Below, piece after piece: positions 41,793 to 49,643 of a DNA stretch of 64,000 nucleotides. Made by a program: the position numbers and the translations under genes. Source of the DNA: Elainella sp. Prado103 (GTDB lineage Bacteria > Cyanobacteriota > Cyanobacteriia > Elainellales > Elainellaceae); NCBI GenBank assembly GCA_025454395.1, contig JALOOM010000001.1:124001-188000 (forward strand), in the 5' to 3' direction. Every line of letters starts with the position of its first letter. Within the stretch, counting starts at the first letter, position 1. The notes beneath the pieces are model-generated. The model had not been told where the DNA came from, did no database searches, and saw only the letters and a list, made by a program, of their open reading frames with translations.

Positions 41793-42578
41793 ATGTTAAA
41801 TTGGAGCCTCGGACTTGGCGGCATATTGGGAATCGCGCTAGCCCTCTCAGGGGTTGCCCTGTATTTTCTACGCACGATGCGCCCAAACTTAGCCAGAGAT
41901 CACGATATTTTCTTTGCCGCAGTTGCATTGCTTTGCGGTGGTATTTTAGTATTTCAGAGCTGGCGCTTAGATCCGATCCTGCAATTTGCGCAATTTTTGT
42001 CGATCGGTTCAGCCGTTTGGTTTGCCTATGAAGCGGTTCGGCTGCGGGGGATTGCCACTGAGCAAGCGAAGCGCTCCACGCCGGTGATCGATGATGAACG
42101 TCCGGTCAGTCGGGTGTATCGTGCCGAGTTGGATGAGCTAACACCCCTAGAAGAACAACGCAATACAACCCGTCGAATCCGGGGCAGCCGCGATCGCTCA
42201 GGCGAAGACAACTATGGTTATGAAGAACGAGGTCGCCGCCGCAGCTCAGACTACCGAGCAGATTATCCGGCTGATCGGGATAGCTACGGAGACAGCGGCC
42301 GCCGATCCAGTCGTCCTTTACCGCCCGATCGCTCAGATGATTACCGGAATCGCGCTGGCTCCTGGGATGATCCGTCCCCACGAGAGGATATGTCTGCTTC
42401 AACCGGGATGCGGGAGTCGATCCGGGATGATAGTTTCTCACCCCGCAATGCTCGTCGAGGAGGGCGATCTGAGTCCTCGCGTCGTCGCGGCAACAATTCC
42501 GAGCCTTCCGACTATGTCGATTATCAACCGATCGACTATCCAAATGGGGGGAGCAATCCCAATGATGAATGGCGTTAA
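41793..42578 (+). CDS. Ycf66 family membrane protein
   Basis: A 261-residue protein from ATG 41793. Three hydrophobic segments occur in residues 5-85: MLNWSLGLGGILGIALAL, then HDIFFAAVALLCGGILVF and ILQFAQFLSIGSAVWFAYEA. This core is Ycf66, a protein of unknown function also coded in some plastids. Residues 100-261 form a disordered, Arg/Ser/Asp/Tyr-rich tail with many RR, DRS and DY words and no hydrophobic core. GGAG upstream of the ATG supports the start. It follows psbX with a terminator between, so it has its own promoter. Confidence 0.88.
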   Translation: MLNWSLGLGGILGIALALSGVALYFLRTMRPNLARDHDIFFAAVALLCGGILVFQSWRLDPILQFAQFLSIGSAVWFAYEAVRLRGIATEQAKRSTPVIDDERPVSRVYRAELDELTPLEEQRNTTRRIRGSRDRSGEDNYGYEERGRRRSSDYRADYPADRDSYGDSGRRSSRPLPPDRSDDYRNRAGSWDDPSPREDMSASTGMRESIRDDSFSPRNARRGGRSESSRRRGNNSEPSDYVDYQPIDYPNGGSNPNDEWR

Positions 42579-42951
42579 CTTACTGAACCTAAAAATCGAT
42601 TGGGCAGCTCGAGATGATGGGCATGACATAATCTCAGGGCTGCTTTTTATTGGCGACTCACGGCAAAGCTGGGCCGGATAAGCTGCAATTGCAGGCGATC
42701 GGTTCAGTTTGGGCACTCTAGATTCAATCTAGGAGTCACTCAATTCAGAAAATGATGACGGCACATTAAATGATGACGGCACATTGACAGGCTTAGGGAA
42801 ATCCAGGCAGTAATCAAGAAGCAGTAATGCAGGAATAAAGAAAATGTTTCTATAAGTCCGGTCTGCCAGCTTTGACCTTTGATAAGACGATCACGATTTC
42901 AGCTTCAAGTAATTTATCCTCACACCCCACCAGTCGAGCAACGGTTACAGT
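42579..42951. other. intergenic region before the HtrA-like gene
   Basis: About 370 bp holding an 18-bp duplication, AAATGATGACGGCACATT at 42750 and 42768, and no ORF worth calling. Confidence 0.6.
42750..42785. repeat. 18-bp duplication, two identical copies
   Basis: AAATGATGACGGCACATT occurs at 42750 and 42768 in direct tandem, about 170 bp before the protease start. Confidence 0.93.
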
Positions 42952-44076
42952 ATGAACACATACCTCTTTCGTTTGGCAACTTCAGGACTCACTGCGATCG
43001 GTCTTGCTTTGGGCATAAATGGATTGAATGCATTTGCCCCCGTTGATTTACTAAATCTGGCTGCAAGTAGCAGTTCCTCTCAAGCCCAAGCCCAAGATCT
43101 GGAAGAAGATGTCAATGTGCGGGTTTATCGTACAGCCAGTCCGGCAGTGGTATCGATTGAAACCAGTGATGGTTCGGGTAGTGGCAGCATCATCAGCCCC
43201 GATGGTTTGGTGTTAACGAATGCTCATGTCGTCAGCGGCGAACAAACCGTAGAGGTGATTTTATCTGATGGGACTAAACTGCAAGCGGATGTGATCGCGT
43301 TTGGGGAAGCGGGATTGGATCTAGCAGCCGTCCAGATTCGGAATCAGCGCAACCTCCCAACGGTGCAGATAGCAAACCCAGAATCGATCGCTGTGGGGCA
43401 ACGGGCATTTGCGATCGGTAACCCCTTTGGCCAATTTCAGGGTACCTTTACAACGGGAATTGTTAGCCGCATTGACTCGAATCGCGGCTTGATCCAAACC
43501 GACACCGCCATCAACCCCGGCAATTCGGGTGGCCCTTTGCTGAACAGTCGGGGTGAGATGATTGGGGTCAACAGTGCCATCTTTTCTCCCCGTGGGGCCA
43601 GCGGCAATATTGGGATTGGGTTTGCCATTATGATCGATCGGGTAGAGCCTTTTCTGGCTGCCGTCCAAGATGGTACAGCGCCGCGCACTGCCCAACAATC
43701 GCCGTTATTAGGAGGGGGAACCCAGGCTCAACGCCTTGTACCCAATAGCCCGATCCAAGGCATCTTGGGTACTGAAAGTGGAGTTTTACCTTCAGATAAC
43801 AGCTATTTCGATGCTTACACTTTTGAAGGGAAAGCGGGTCAGCAAATTGTGATCGAAATGACCAGCAATGAAATTGATGCTTACCTGATTCTGCTGTCCC
43901 CCGACGGACAGGATGTGGCTCAGGATGATGATGGGGGGGGCGGCTCCAATGCTCGACTGACGACCTCTCTACCAGCCGATGGCACATACACTGTGTTGGC
44001 CAACTCCTATCAGGCGGGCGAAACCGGACGTTACAATTTACGCTTGGCGACTCAAGGTTCCCGGCTCAATCGTTAA
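42952..44076 (+). CDS. HtrA/Deg-like serine protease with C-terminal PPC domain
   Basis: A 374-residue exported protease. The N terminus has a hydrophobic signal segment and probable cleavage near QAQAQ (about 44-49). The trypsin-like domain carries the full triad: His in NAHVVSG (about 91), Asp in GLDLAAVQ (about 121) and Ser in NPGNSGGPLLN (about 191). Instead of the PDZ domains of Deg/HtrA proteins, residues about 270-370 form a bacterial pre-peptidase C-terminal (PPC) beta-sandwich with SYFDAYTFEGKAGQQIVIEM and DAYLILLSPDG. It probably works in the periplasm or outside, with PPC in binding or processing. A terminator follows. Confidence 0.88.
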   Translation: MNTYLFRLATSGLTAIGLALGINGLNAFAPVDLLNLAASSSSSQAQAQDLEEDVNVRVYRTASPAVVSIETSDGSGSGSIISPDGLVLTNAHVVSGEQTVEVILSDGTKLQADVIAFGEAGLDLAAVQIRNQRNLPTVQIANPESIAVGQRAFAIGNPFGQFQGTFTTGIVSRIDSNRGLIQTDTAINPGNSGGPLLNSRGEMIGVNSAIFSPRGASGNIGIGFAIMIDRVEPFLAAVQDGTAPRTAQQSPLLGGGTQAQRLVPNSPIQGILGTESGVLPSDNSYFDAYTFEGKAGQQIVIEMTSNEIDAYLILLSPDGQDVAQDDDGGGGSNARLTTSLPADGTYTVLANSYQAGETGRYNLRLATQGSRLNR

Positions 44077-44112
44077 CCTCAGTCAAAAAACGCAGCAGAA
44101 CGCCTAAAGCCT

Positions 44113-44140
44113 AGGGCGGCAGTTTTACCGCCCTCTGTTT
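44113..44140 (+). terminator. intrinsic terminator after the HtrA-like gene
   Basis: AGGGCGG (44113-44119) and CCGCCCT (44128-44134) form a 7-bp GC stem with an 8-base loop, followed by CTGTTT. The T-run is weak. Three GTTTATACGA-type words follow at 44137-44166. Confidence 0.6.
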
Positions 44141-44265
44141 ATACGATGTTTATACGAGTTTATATGATCTCCATCTAGTTGCTCGTCTTATCCAACCGGA
44201 GTGCCCTCACATCCAGCCCTGCTTTCTACCCAGGGTCTAGACACTCCTCTGCGGTAGCACAAAAC

Positions 44266-44772
44266 TCAGTTCATGACTAGCCATTTCTGCCCATTCAAGC
44301 GCTGCACCGTGTAAAGTAGCAGCAAGTCGAGATTGACTTTGCGCTCATCAATCATGAAAGACTCCAACAAAGTTGGTTGGGCTCCTTGATCGGCACAGGT
44401 AAAAAACTTGGGAGACTGGATGTCTTCCTTTGAAAAGAGAATCGTAAATTGACGTTTGCCATTTTGCCAACGCCCATTCACCTGCCAATACAGGCTATCT
44501 CCTAGCGCTGCGATCGGTAATTGACGTTGTTCAAAGCTCAGATCCAGGTCGGAGATGCCAGTTTTTGCCAGCGTTTGATTGAGAGCAGGCAGCAAGTCCT
44601 GCGAGATAAACTCGGTAAATGGCTTATCTTCTAAGGCAGGCGCTTTCTCTTTCTTGGGTGCTTTTGCAGGCTTGTCACCTTCACCGGCCGCAGGCGCTTT
44701 AGGTTTGGTATCCTTGACCGATTTTTGTTCAGCCGCTTGAGTCTCAGGAGTTGGAGTAGTTTCGTCTGACAT
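44266..44772 (-). CDS. DUF2996 family protein
   Basis: A 168-residue protein. Residues 1-48 are a disordered Lys/Pro/Ala/Glu-rich leader; from FTEFISQDLLPALNQTLAKT onward it matches the cyanobacterial DUF2996 family, including LYWQVNGRWQNGKRQFTILF and the Cys in FFTCADQG. No membrane segment or catalytic motif is visible. The chloroplast relative (LPA2-type) has been linked to photosystem II assembly, so a thylakoid assembly role is possible but not shown here. Confidence 0.8.
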   Translation of the reverse strand: MSDETTPTPETQAAEQKSVKDTKPKAPAAGEGDKPAKAPKKEKAPALEDKPFTEFISQDLLPALNQTLAKTGISDLDLSFEQRQLPIAALGDSLYWQVNGRWQNGKRQFTILFSKEDIQSPKFFTCADQGAQPTLLESFMIDERKVNLDLLLLYTVQRLNGQKWLVMN

Positions 44773-44964
44773 AGCTTTAGGAAGTGTGCAGCAAGAAATG
44801 TGCAGCCAATCGGAATAGAACGCGAATTCCAGACCAATGGGACGGGGTTCGCTATGTTAATAGTACTGGCTGGTTACTGCTTCTAGCGTAGTTCCAACCG
44901 AAAATCTACTTCAGTTCCTCCAATCAGCCTGATAGGGTAGACTCATTGGAGCGAACAGCGAGGT

Positions 44965-45240
44965 TCACCCCCCTGCAACAGCCGGAACAATGCTGACTTC
45001 ATCGCCTGACTCTAAAGCAGTTTCTGCGCCGTTGAGGAACCGAATATCTTCACTGTTGACGTAGAAGTTGACAAACCGCCGCAAATTGCCCTGTTCATCA
45101 CAGAGGCGGGCCTTAATGCCAGGAAAGCTTTGCTCTAAGGCATTCAGAACCTCAATGATGTTGCCGCCCTCGCATTCAATGGTGGCTTGATCGCCCGTGA
45201 ACTTTTGCAGGGGAGTCGGAATTAAAACTTTAACAGCCAT
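44965..45240 (-). CDS. MoaD/ThiS-like sulfur carrier next to thrC
   Basis: A 91-residue beta-grasp protein ending in the GG that is adenylated and thiocarboxylated in sulfur carriers. [18 protein letters not shown], then [18 protein letters not shown] and [14 protein letters not shown] give the ubiquitin-like pattern. It lies 141 bp behind threonine synthase on the same strand. This MoaD-thrC neighbourhood recurs in cyanobacteria, and the carrier's client pathway is not established. It differs from the second MoaD-like protein at 48091, so the two probably serve different acceptors. Confidence 0.85.
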   Translation of the reverse strand: MAVKVLIPTPLQKFTGDQATIECEGGNIIEVLNALEQSFPGIKARLCDEQGNLRRFVNFYVNSEDIRFLNGAETALESGDEVSIVPAVAGG

Positions 45241-45381
45241 AACGTTGCCCAGAACTCTGTATTGAGAAGAAAGCGAACCTAGTCATCAAGATAGGCAGAA
45301 AGATCAGTAACAACCGATCGATCCGCCTTGACCTGACTCATGCAGATCCAAACATTTTAGAGCTAAATTTAGAGCCAAACA

Positions 45382-46689
45382 TTAAACCAGCACTTGCTGC
45401 CACTCTAGACGATCCAGCGTTTGAGCCCGCTCTAAGGCTCGCTCAAAACTGTCTAGCTTCGGCTCGATCGTGAGGGGTTCTCCAACATAACCTTGAACGG
45501 CTTCCTGTGTCTTCAGCCCGTTACCCGTGATGTAAACGACAGTTGTTTCATCAGAATTAATTTTACCGGCTTCTACCAGTTTCTTCAGAGTGGCGATCGT
45601 CGTACCGCCTGCGGTTTCAGTGAAGATACCTTCCGTTTCAGCCAGTAGCTTGATCCCGTCTACAATTTCTTGATCGGTCACTGATTCGATGTTGCCATTC
45701 GTCTTTTGCGCGATCTCAACGGCATAAACCCCATCTGCTGGATTCCCAATTGCGATCGACTTGGCGATTGTATCGGGCTTGACAGGTGTAATAAAGTCGC
45801 GGCCTTCCCGGAACGCTTGCGCGATCGGGGAACATCCTTCCGCTTGGGCACCACTAAACCGGACGGGCTTTTCATCGACCAGCCCCACTTTGACAAATTC
45901 CTGGAAGCCTTTATAGATTTTGGTGAACAGGGAGCCTGAGGCCAAAGGCGCAACAATGTGGTCGGGCAATTCCCAACCTAACTGTTCTACCACTTCATAA
46001 CCCAGAGTTTTGGATCCTTCTGAGTAATAAGGGCGCAGATTGATGTTCACAAAGCCCCAGCCATGGGTATTGGCAACTTCTGAGCAAAGGCGATTGACCT
46101 GATCGTAATTGCCATGCACTGCCATTACAGTAGGCGAATAGATCAGGGTGCCGAGTACTTTACCTGCTTCTAAATCGGAAGGAATAAAGACGCAGCAGTC
46201 TAACCCAGCATGAGCGGCGATCGCCGCAGTCGAATTCGCTAAGTTGCCGGTGCTCGCGCAAGAAACTGTTGTGAAGCCCAGCTCACGCGCCCGGGTTAGC
46301 GCCACCGAAACAACCCGATCCTTGAAGCTCAAAGTCGGCATGTTGACTGCATCATTTTTGATGTAGAGCCGCTTCAGCCCTAAGCGACGAGCCAAACGAT
46401 TGGCTTGCAGCAAGGGGGTCATGCCTGTCCCGACATCGATCGGATGATCGGTTTCGACCGGCAAAAACTGCCGATACCGCCAAATTGAGTTTGGCCCGTT
46501 AGCAATACTTTCCCGTGTGACAGTTTGCCGCAGCACTTCATAGTCATAGGCTACTTCTAAAGGGCCAAAACATAACTCACAGACATGCATCGCTTTGGCT
46601 TCATACTCCGCACCACACTCTTTGCACTTCAAGCCGGTAAAGGTGGCAGCGCTGGTACGGGAACAAGTGGGAGCAATGGTTTGAGTCAT
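45382..46689 (-). CDS. thrC: threonine synthase
   Basis: A 435-residue PLP enzyme that turns O-phospho-L-homoserine into threonine. The N terminus holds a zinc-ribbon-like motif, LKCKECGAEYEAKAMHVCELC (positions 25-45), with two CxxC pairs. NMPTLSFKDRVVSVAL contains the PLP lysine, CASTGNLANSTAAIAAHAG the substrate serine/asparagine loop, and GNPADGVYAVEIAQ the phosphate-side region. The C-terminal VYITGNGLKTQEAVQ is also typical. Length fits the family. It is followed by a MoaD-like gene on the same strand. Confidence 0.95.
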   Translation of the reverse strand: MTQTIAPTCSRTSAATFTGLKCKECGAEYEAKAMHVCELCFGPLEVAYDYEVLRQTVTRESIANGPNSIWRYRQFLPVETDHPIDVGTGMTPLLQANRLARRLGLKRLYIKNDAVNMPTLSFKDRVVSVALTRARELGFTTVSCASTGNLANSTAAIAAHAGLDCCVFIPSDLEAGKVLGTLIYSPTVMAVHGNYDQVNRLCSEVANTHGWGFVNINLRPYYSEGSKTLGYEVVEQLGWELPDHIVAPLASGSLFTKIYKGFQEFVKVGLVDEKPVRFSGAQAEGCSPIAQAFREGRDFITPVKPDTIAKSIAIGNPADGVYAVEIAQKTNGNIESVTDQEIVDGIKLLAETEGIFTETAGGTTIATLKKLVEAGKINSDETTVVYITGNGLKTQEAVQGYVGEPLTIEPKLDSFERALERAQTLDRLEWQQVLV

Positions 46690-47023
46690 GAGTTTGATCC
46701 TTCTAGATAGCTCTTAACAGCGAGAAAAGCGGGAGAAAAAATCCTGATGGAAAACGAATACCCCTCAATGAGACACCCCGAATGCAGAACCTGGCACTTT
46801 GGATCGGCTGACTTCTAGGGGATCAATTGATCGTGTGACTGATAGTATCACAGCCCCAAAACCGCGTCAAACATATCCGACTAATTTTATCGGGTTTGAG
46901 TTTTTGAGCCGGGAAGTTAGGATGATAGCGAGTAAGATCGGCTTGATTGCGCAGATTCATGGTCTATACGCTCGCTTTTTCGCCTGAATTAATTTTGCGA
47001 ACAGCCTTAATTTTGCGAATAGC
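46690..47023. other. divergent thrC / SPFH-FHA intergenic region
   Basis: About 330 bp. Next to the right-hand start there is a direct repeat, TTAATTTTGCGAACAGCC (46989) and TTAATTTTGCGAATAGCA (47007), ending at the ATG. A 62-codon frame at 46799-46987 has no ribosome site or known motif and is not called. Confidence 0.55.
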
Positions 47024-47024
47024 A
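46989..47024. repeat. 18-bp duplication forming the leader of the SPFH-FHA gene
   Basis: TTAATTTTGCGAACAGCC at 46989 is followed by TTAATTTTGCGAATAGCA at 47007, and the final A is the first base of the ATG at 47024. The start region is therefore one copy of a duplication. Confidence 0.85.
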
Positions 47025-48094
47025 TGACTGAACCCTCTCCGTTGATTCAAATTCTGACCCCCGATCGTTGGGCTGGTCTCAGCATGAATTTCATTGATGC
47101 AGGCTTTGTAGGCTTGCTGGTTAAAAATGGACAACTTGTTCGCAAACTGGAACCTGGTCGGCATTTCAGTTTTGCATTGCCCTATTTAGAGCAGTGCCAA
47201 ATTATTTTGGTGGATAGCAAAATTCGTCATTTGGAGGTGATCTCCCAGGGGGATCTTGTTTCCCAGGATCAATATCTGGTGAATATTTCCCTGAGTGTGA
47301 TGTATCAGGTGATCGATCCCAAACGGGTGGCTCTAGACCTCTCAGACCCGATTGCCGCCTTAACCAGTGCCATTAAAGATAATTTAGGCGTGATTGTGAA
47401 TCAGTTACGGCTCGATCAGCTCAATCAGGCTGGACGGGTTCAGATCCGCGACTATTTGCTTAGTCACCTGGATAGCTTCTATACAGTGGGGATTAATTTA
47501 GATGATGTCCGGGTCAGTGATATCAACTTTCCCCAGAAATCCGGTATCATTCGTCAGTTGGAAGGGCTAACCTCCAGAGCTGAGGCAGAACATCAGGCTA
47601 TGCTCCAGGCTCAATTTCAACCGCCACTTCAGAGGCAAGGCAGCGACAACAAAGAAGTTGAATCGAGCCCGGATGCCACCCTGCCACCTGCTGGGGGCAC
47701 CTTTGTGCTTTCACCTGCGGTTGCGGCCCAGCTCGGACAACCGACTCGATCGCCGCTGCCTCCAACAACTTTGGCGGAGGATACAAAAGTGGCTATCTTG
47801 ATCAATTTACAATCCCGCCTCCGAGTCCCCCTCAGCGTCACTCCTTTCACGATCGGACGGGAAGCCGATAATCGTTTAGTGGCTGATGATTCGCTTTGTT
47901 CCCGCCATCATGCCTGCATTGACCGGCGACAGGATAGTCATGGTCAGGTTGGATACCAGCTCACAGATGTTGGTAGTTCTAACGGTACCTACTTGAACGG
48001 TCAGCGGCTGACTCCTCATCAACCCGTCTGGCTGAAAACGCAGGATCGCATCAAAATGGGGAACGAAGAGTGGTTAGTTGTAACTGATGCTTAA
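47024..48094 (+). CDS. SPFH/band 7 domain protein fused to an FHA domain
   Basis: A 356-residue protein with an unusual combination. Residues about 20-175 are SPFH-like: FIDAGFVGLLVKNGQLVRKL followed by EPGRHF, RHLEVISQGDLVSQDQ and VNISLSVMYQVIDPKRVAL. There is no N-terminal membrane anchor. A Pro/Gln-rich linker (190-255) leads to a C-terminal FHA domain (about 270-350) with FTIGREADNRLV, CSRHHA and SSNGTYLNG, the conserved phospho-threonine-binding loops. It could recruit kinase-phosphorylated partners to a membrane scaffold. Homologous SPFH proteins in cyanobacteria often lack FHA. Its TAA overlaps the stop codon of the convergent MoaD-like gene. Confidence 0.78.
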   Translation: MTEPSPLIQILTPDRWAGLSMNFIDAGFVGLLVKNGQLVRKLEPGRHFSFALPYLEQCQIILVDSKIRHLEVISQGDLVSQDQYLVNISLSVMYQVIDPKRVALDLSDPIAALTSAIKDNLGVIVNQLRLDQLNQAGRVQIRDYLLSHLDSFYTVGINLDDVRVSDINFPQKSGIIRQLEGLTSRAEAEHQAMLQAQFQPPLQRQGSDNKEVESSPDATLPPAGGTFVLSPAVAAQLGQPTRSPLPPTTLAEDTKVAILINLQSRLRVPLSVTPFTIGREADNRLVADDSLCSRHHACIDRRQDSHGQVGYQLTDVGSSNGTYLNGQRLTPHQPVWLKTQDRIKMGNEEWLVVTDA

Positions 48095-48360
48095 CCGCCA
48101 CTCACGGGTGGAATGAGCACCACTTCATCTCCCCCTTGCAGGATGGTGTCGGCGGTCGCAAACTGGAGGTTGATGCCGAATCGAGTCAGGTCACGCCATG
48201 GTTCGAGTTCGGGATGCTCTTGTAACAGGCGATCCAGTACAGCCGCAACCGGAGTATTCTCTGGAAATTCCATTACCAGTTCTGAAGTCTGATAGGCTTC
48301 TTGATAAGCGGCAAAGAGTTTGACAGTTATAGTAACAGTGATGGTAATGGAGTAATCCAT
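48091..48360 (-). CDS. MoaD/ThiS family sulfur carrier (second copy)
   Basis: An 89-residue beta-grasp protein. After a Thr/Ile-rich start (MDYSITITVTITVKLFA) the sequence LFAAYQEAYQTSELVMEF, VAAVLDRLLQEHPEL and GGDEVVLIPPVSGG fits MoaD, the small subunit of molybdopterin synthase, better than ThiS; the LIPPVSGG end is typical. The window holds a Mo enzyme (301-2589), so MPT synthesis is expected in this cell, but moaE is not adjacent. Upstream GGAT-type sequence before the ATG is weak. Its stop shares the tetranucleotide TTAA with the SPFH-FHA stop. Confidence 0.82.
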   Translation of the reverse strand: MDYSITITVTITVKLFAAYQEAYQTSELVMEFPENTPVAAVLDRLLQEHPELEPWRDLTRFGINLQFATADTILQGGDEVVLIPPVSGG

Positions 48361-48508
48361 GGTGGGGATCCTTGCTGAAAGGCGGAAAATAGAAATTTCG
48401 GTTATTAGAACTCAGATACCGCAAAATTTTCGCGATGAGAAACTAACCGGCAGGCAAACCAGATGAGTCTACGCTACGCTGAAGCCTGATGCTATTCAAA
48501 TTCAGTTT

Positions 48509-48913
48509 ATGTTTGGGACGTTTCAACACAGTAACTTGCGGATTGAGATCGAAGCATCGGAACAGCAAATCAGTGAGAGTCTACTCTGTGCTGATCACTT
48601 TCGGCGCTGGCTAGCACCCCAAACTTTTTCTGCCGGATTACCCGATCGCTTACAACCAGGCACAATTTTCATGAGTTGGATTGGCCCGATTGCGATTCGC
48701 CATCAGGTTGATTGGGTCAGTGAAAATGGGCTACGGTTGCTTATGAGCCAGGGAATTGATGGGGTACATGAATGGCATTGGGGAGAAGGCTGGGTGCAGT
48801 CTAATCTGGAAGGGGTGTCATTGCTGCCGCTGAATCTAGGACAAACCCTCAGCCTGCTCCGCTTACGACAGTATTTGGCAGGACAGCAGTTTGCTCGTCA
48901 GGTTTCCTCCTAA
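48509..48913 (+). CDS. conserved hypothetical protein, SRPBCC-like
   Basis: A 134-residue soluble protein. It begins FGTFQHSNLRIEIEASEQQI and has DHFRRWLAPQTFSAGLPDRL, PGTIFMSWIGPIAIRHQV and GVHEWHWGEGWVQSNLEGVS. The alternation of a helix, several beta strands and a long last helix (LGQTLSLLRLRQYL) suggests the START/SRPBCC fold found in many small cyanobacterial proteins, but the identity is uncertain. No catalytic motif is visible. The start codon context is poor; the Trp-rich WHWGEGW region may line a ligand pocket. Confidence 0.6.
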   Translation: MFGTFQHSNLRIEIEASEQQISESLLCADHFRRWLAPQTFSAGLPDRLQPGTIFMSWIGPIAIRHQVDWVSENGLRLLMSQGIDGVHEWHWGEGWVQSNLEGVSLLPLNLGQTLSLLRLRQYLAGQQFARQVSS

Positions 48914-49093
48914 TGGAGATCTACTCTGATGGAGAGTCACCAAGGGAGAGTCACCAAGGGAGAGCCGCCGTTGGATCGTCGATCGACCGAACTCGATCGG
49001 TTGCGACAATAGCGATCGAGTTCATCTGAATGATCTGATGACCGCCGGCGGGAATTACCCTGCAAGTTCTTGAGGCTTCAGGTTCTCGAGGCT

Positions 49094-49519
49094 TCAAGAT
49101 GAGAGCTTGACCACAAATACGGAGCAAGGCGCTGTTTCCACCACTTCACTGCTAACTGATCCTTGCAAAATTCGCTTCATCCCGGTTAAACCTCGGTTTC
49201 CCATCACGATCAAGTCAGCTTGATGGATATTGGCTAACCGGATAATTTCTTCCGCCGGATCGCCCATGACAATCTCTAACTCACTCTTGCAAGGCAATTG
49301 AGCCTGGTAGGCTTGTAGGCGTTCGAACTGCTGATGGGGCACCATTTCGGTGTCGGCTTGAGGACGATCGGCTGCAACATCTAGATCAGCTCCAGCGTTT
49401 GCTAAAACATGCGCTAGCACCACTTTAGCTGTTGCAGGTAGATGAAACTGCTCTAATGCTTCAATGACTTGCACCGACAAGTCAGAACCATCTAGTGCTA
49501 CCAGAACTTTGTGAACCAC
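49094..49519 (-). CDS. universal stress protein (UspA family)
   Basis: A 141-residue USP domain. KVLVALDGSDLSVQVIEAL begins the fold, HQADLIVMGNRGLTGMKRIL and GSVSSEVVETAPCSVFVV end it. The G-x2-G-x9-G-S motif (GNRGLTGMKRILQGS) indicates an ATP-binding member. The function in stress tolerance is inferred from the family only. Single gene between the hypothetical 48509 gene and hisD; a short duplication (GAGGCTTCA words near 49069-49097) covers its end. Confidence 0.9.
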   Translation of the reverse strand: MVHKVLVALDGSDLSVQVIEALEQFHLPATAKVVLAHVLANAGADLDVAADRPQADTEMVPHQQFERLQAYQAQLPCKSELEIVMGDPAEEIIRLANIHQADLIVMGNRGLTGMKRILQGSVSSEVVETAPCSVFVVKLSS

Positions 49520-49643
49520 AATCCGACCCTCCAGACGCTTTGGAAGTACCTTATCACTCTCTGTCGGCTAAGCAAAAAGACTTCCTGCAAAAATTAAGAC
49601 TCTCTAGATAAGCCCGATCGCGATCTTCCTACCCCCATCTACA

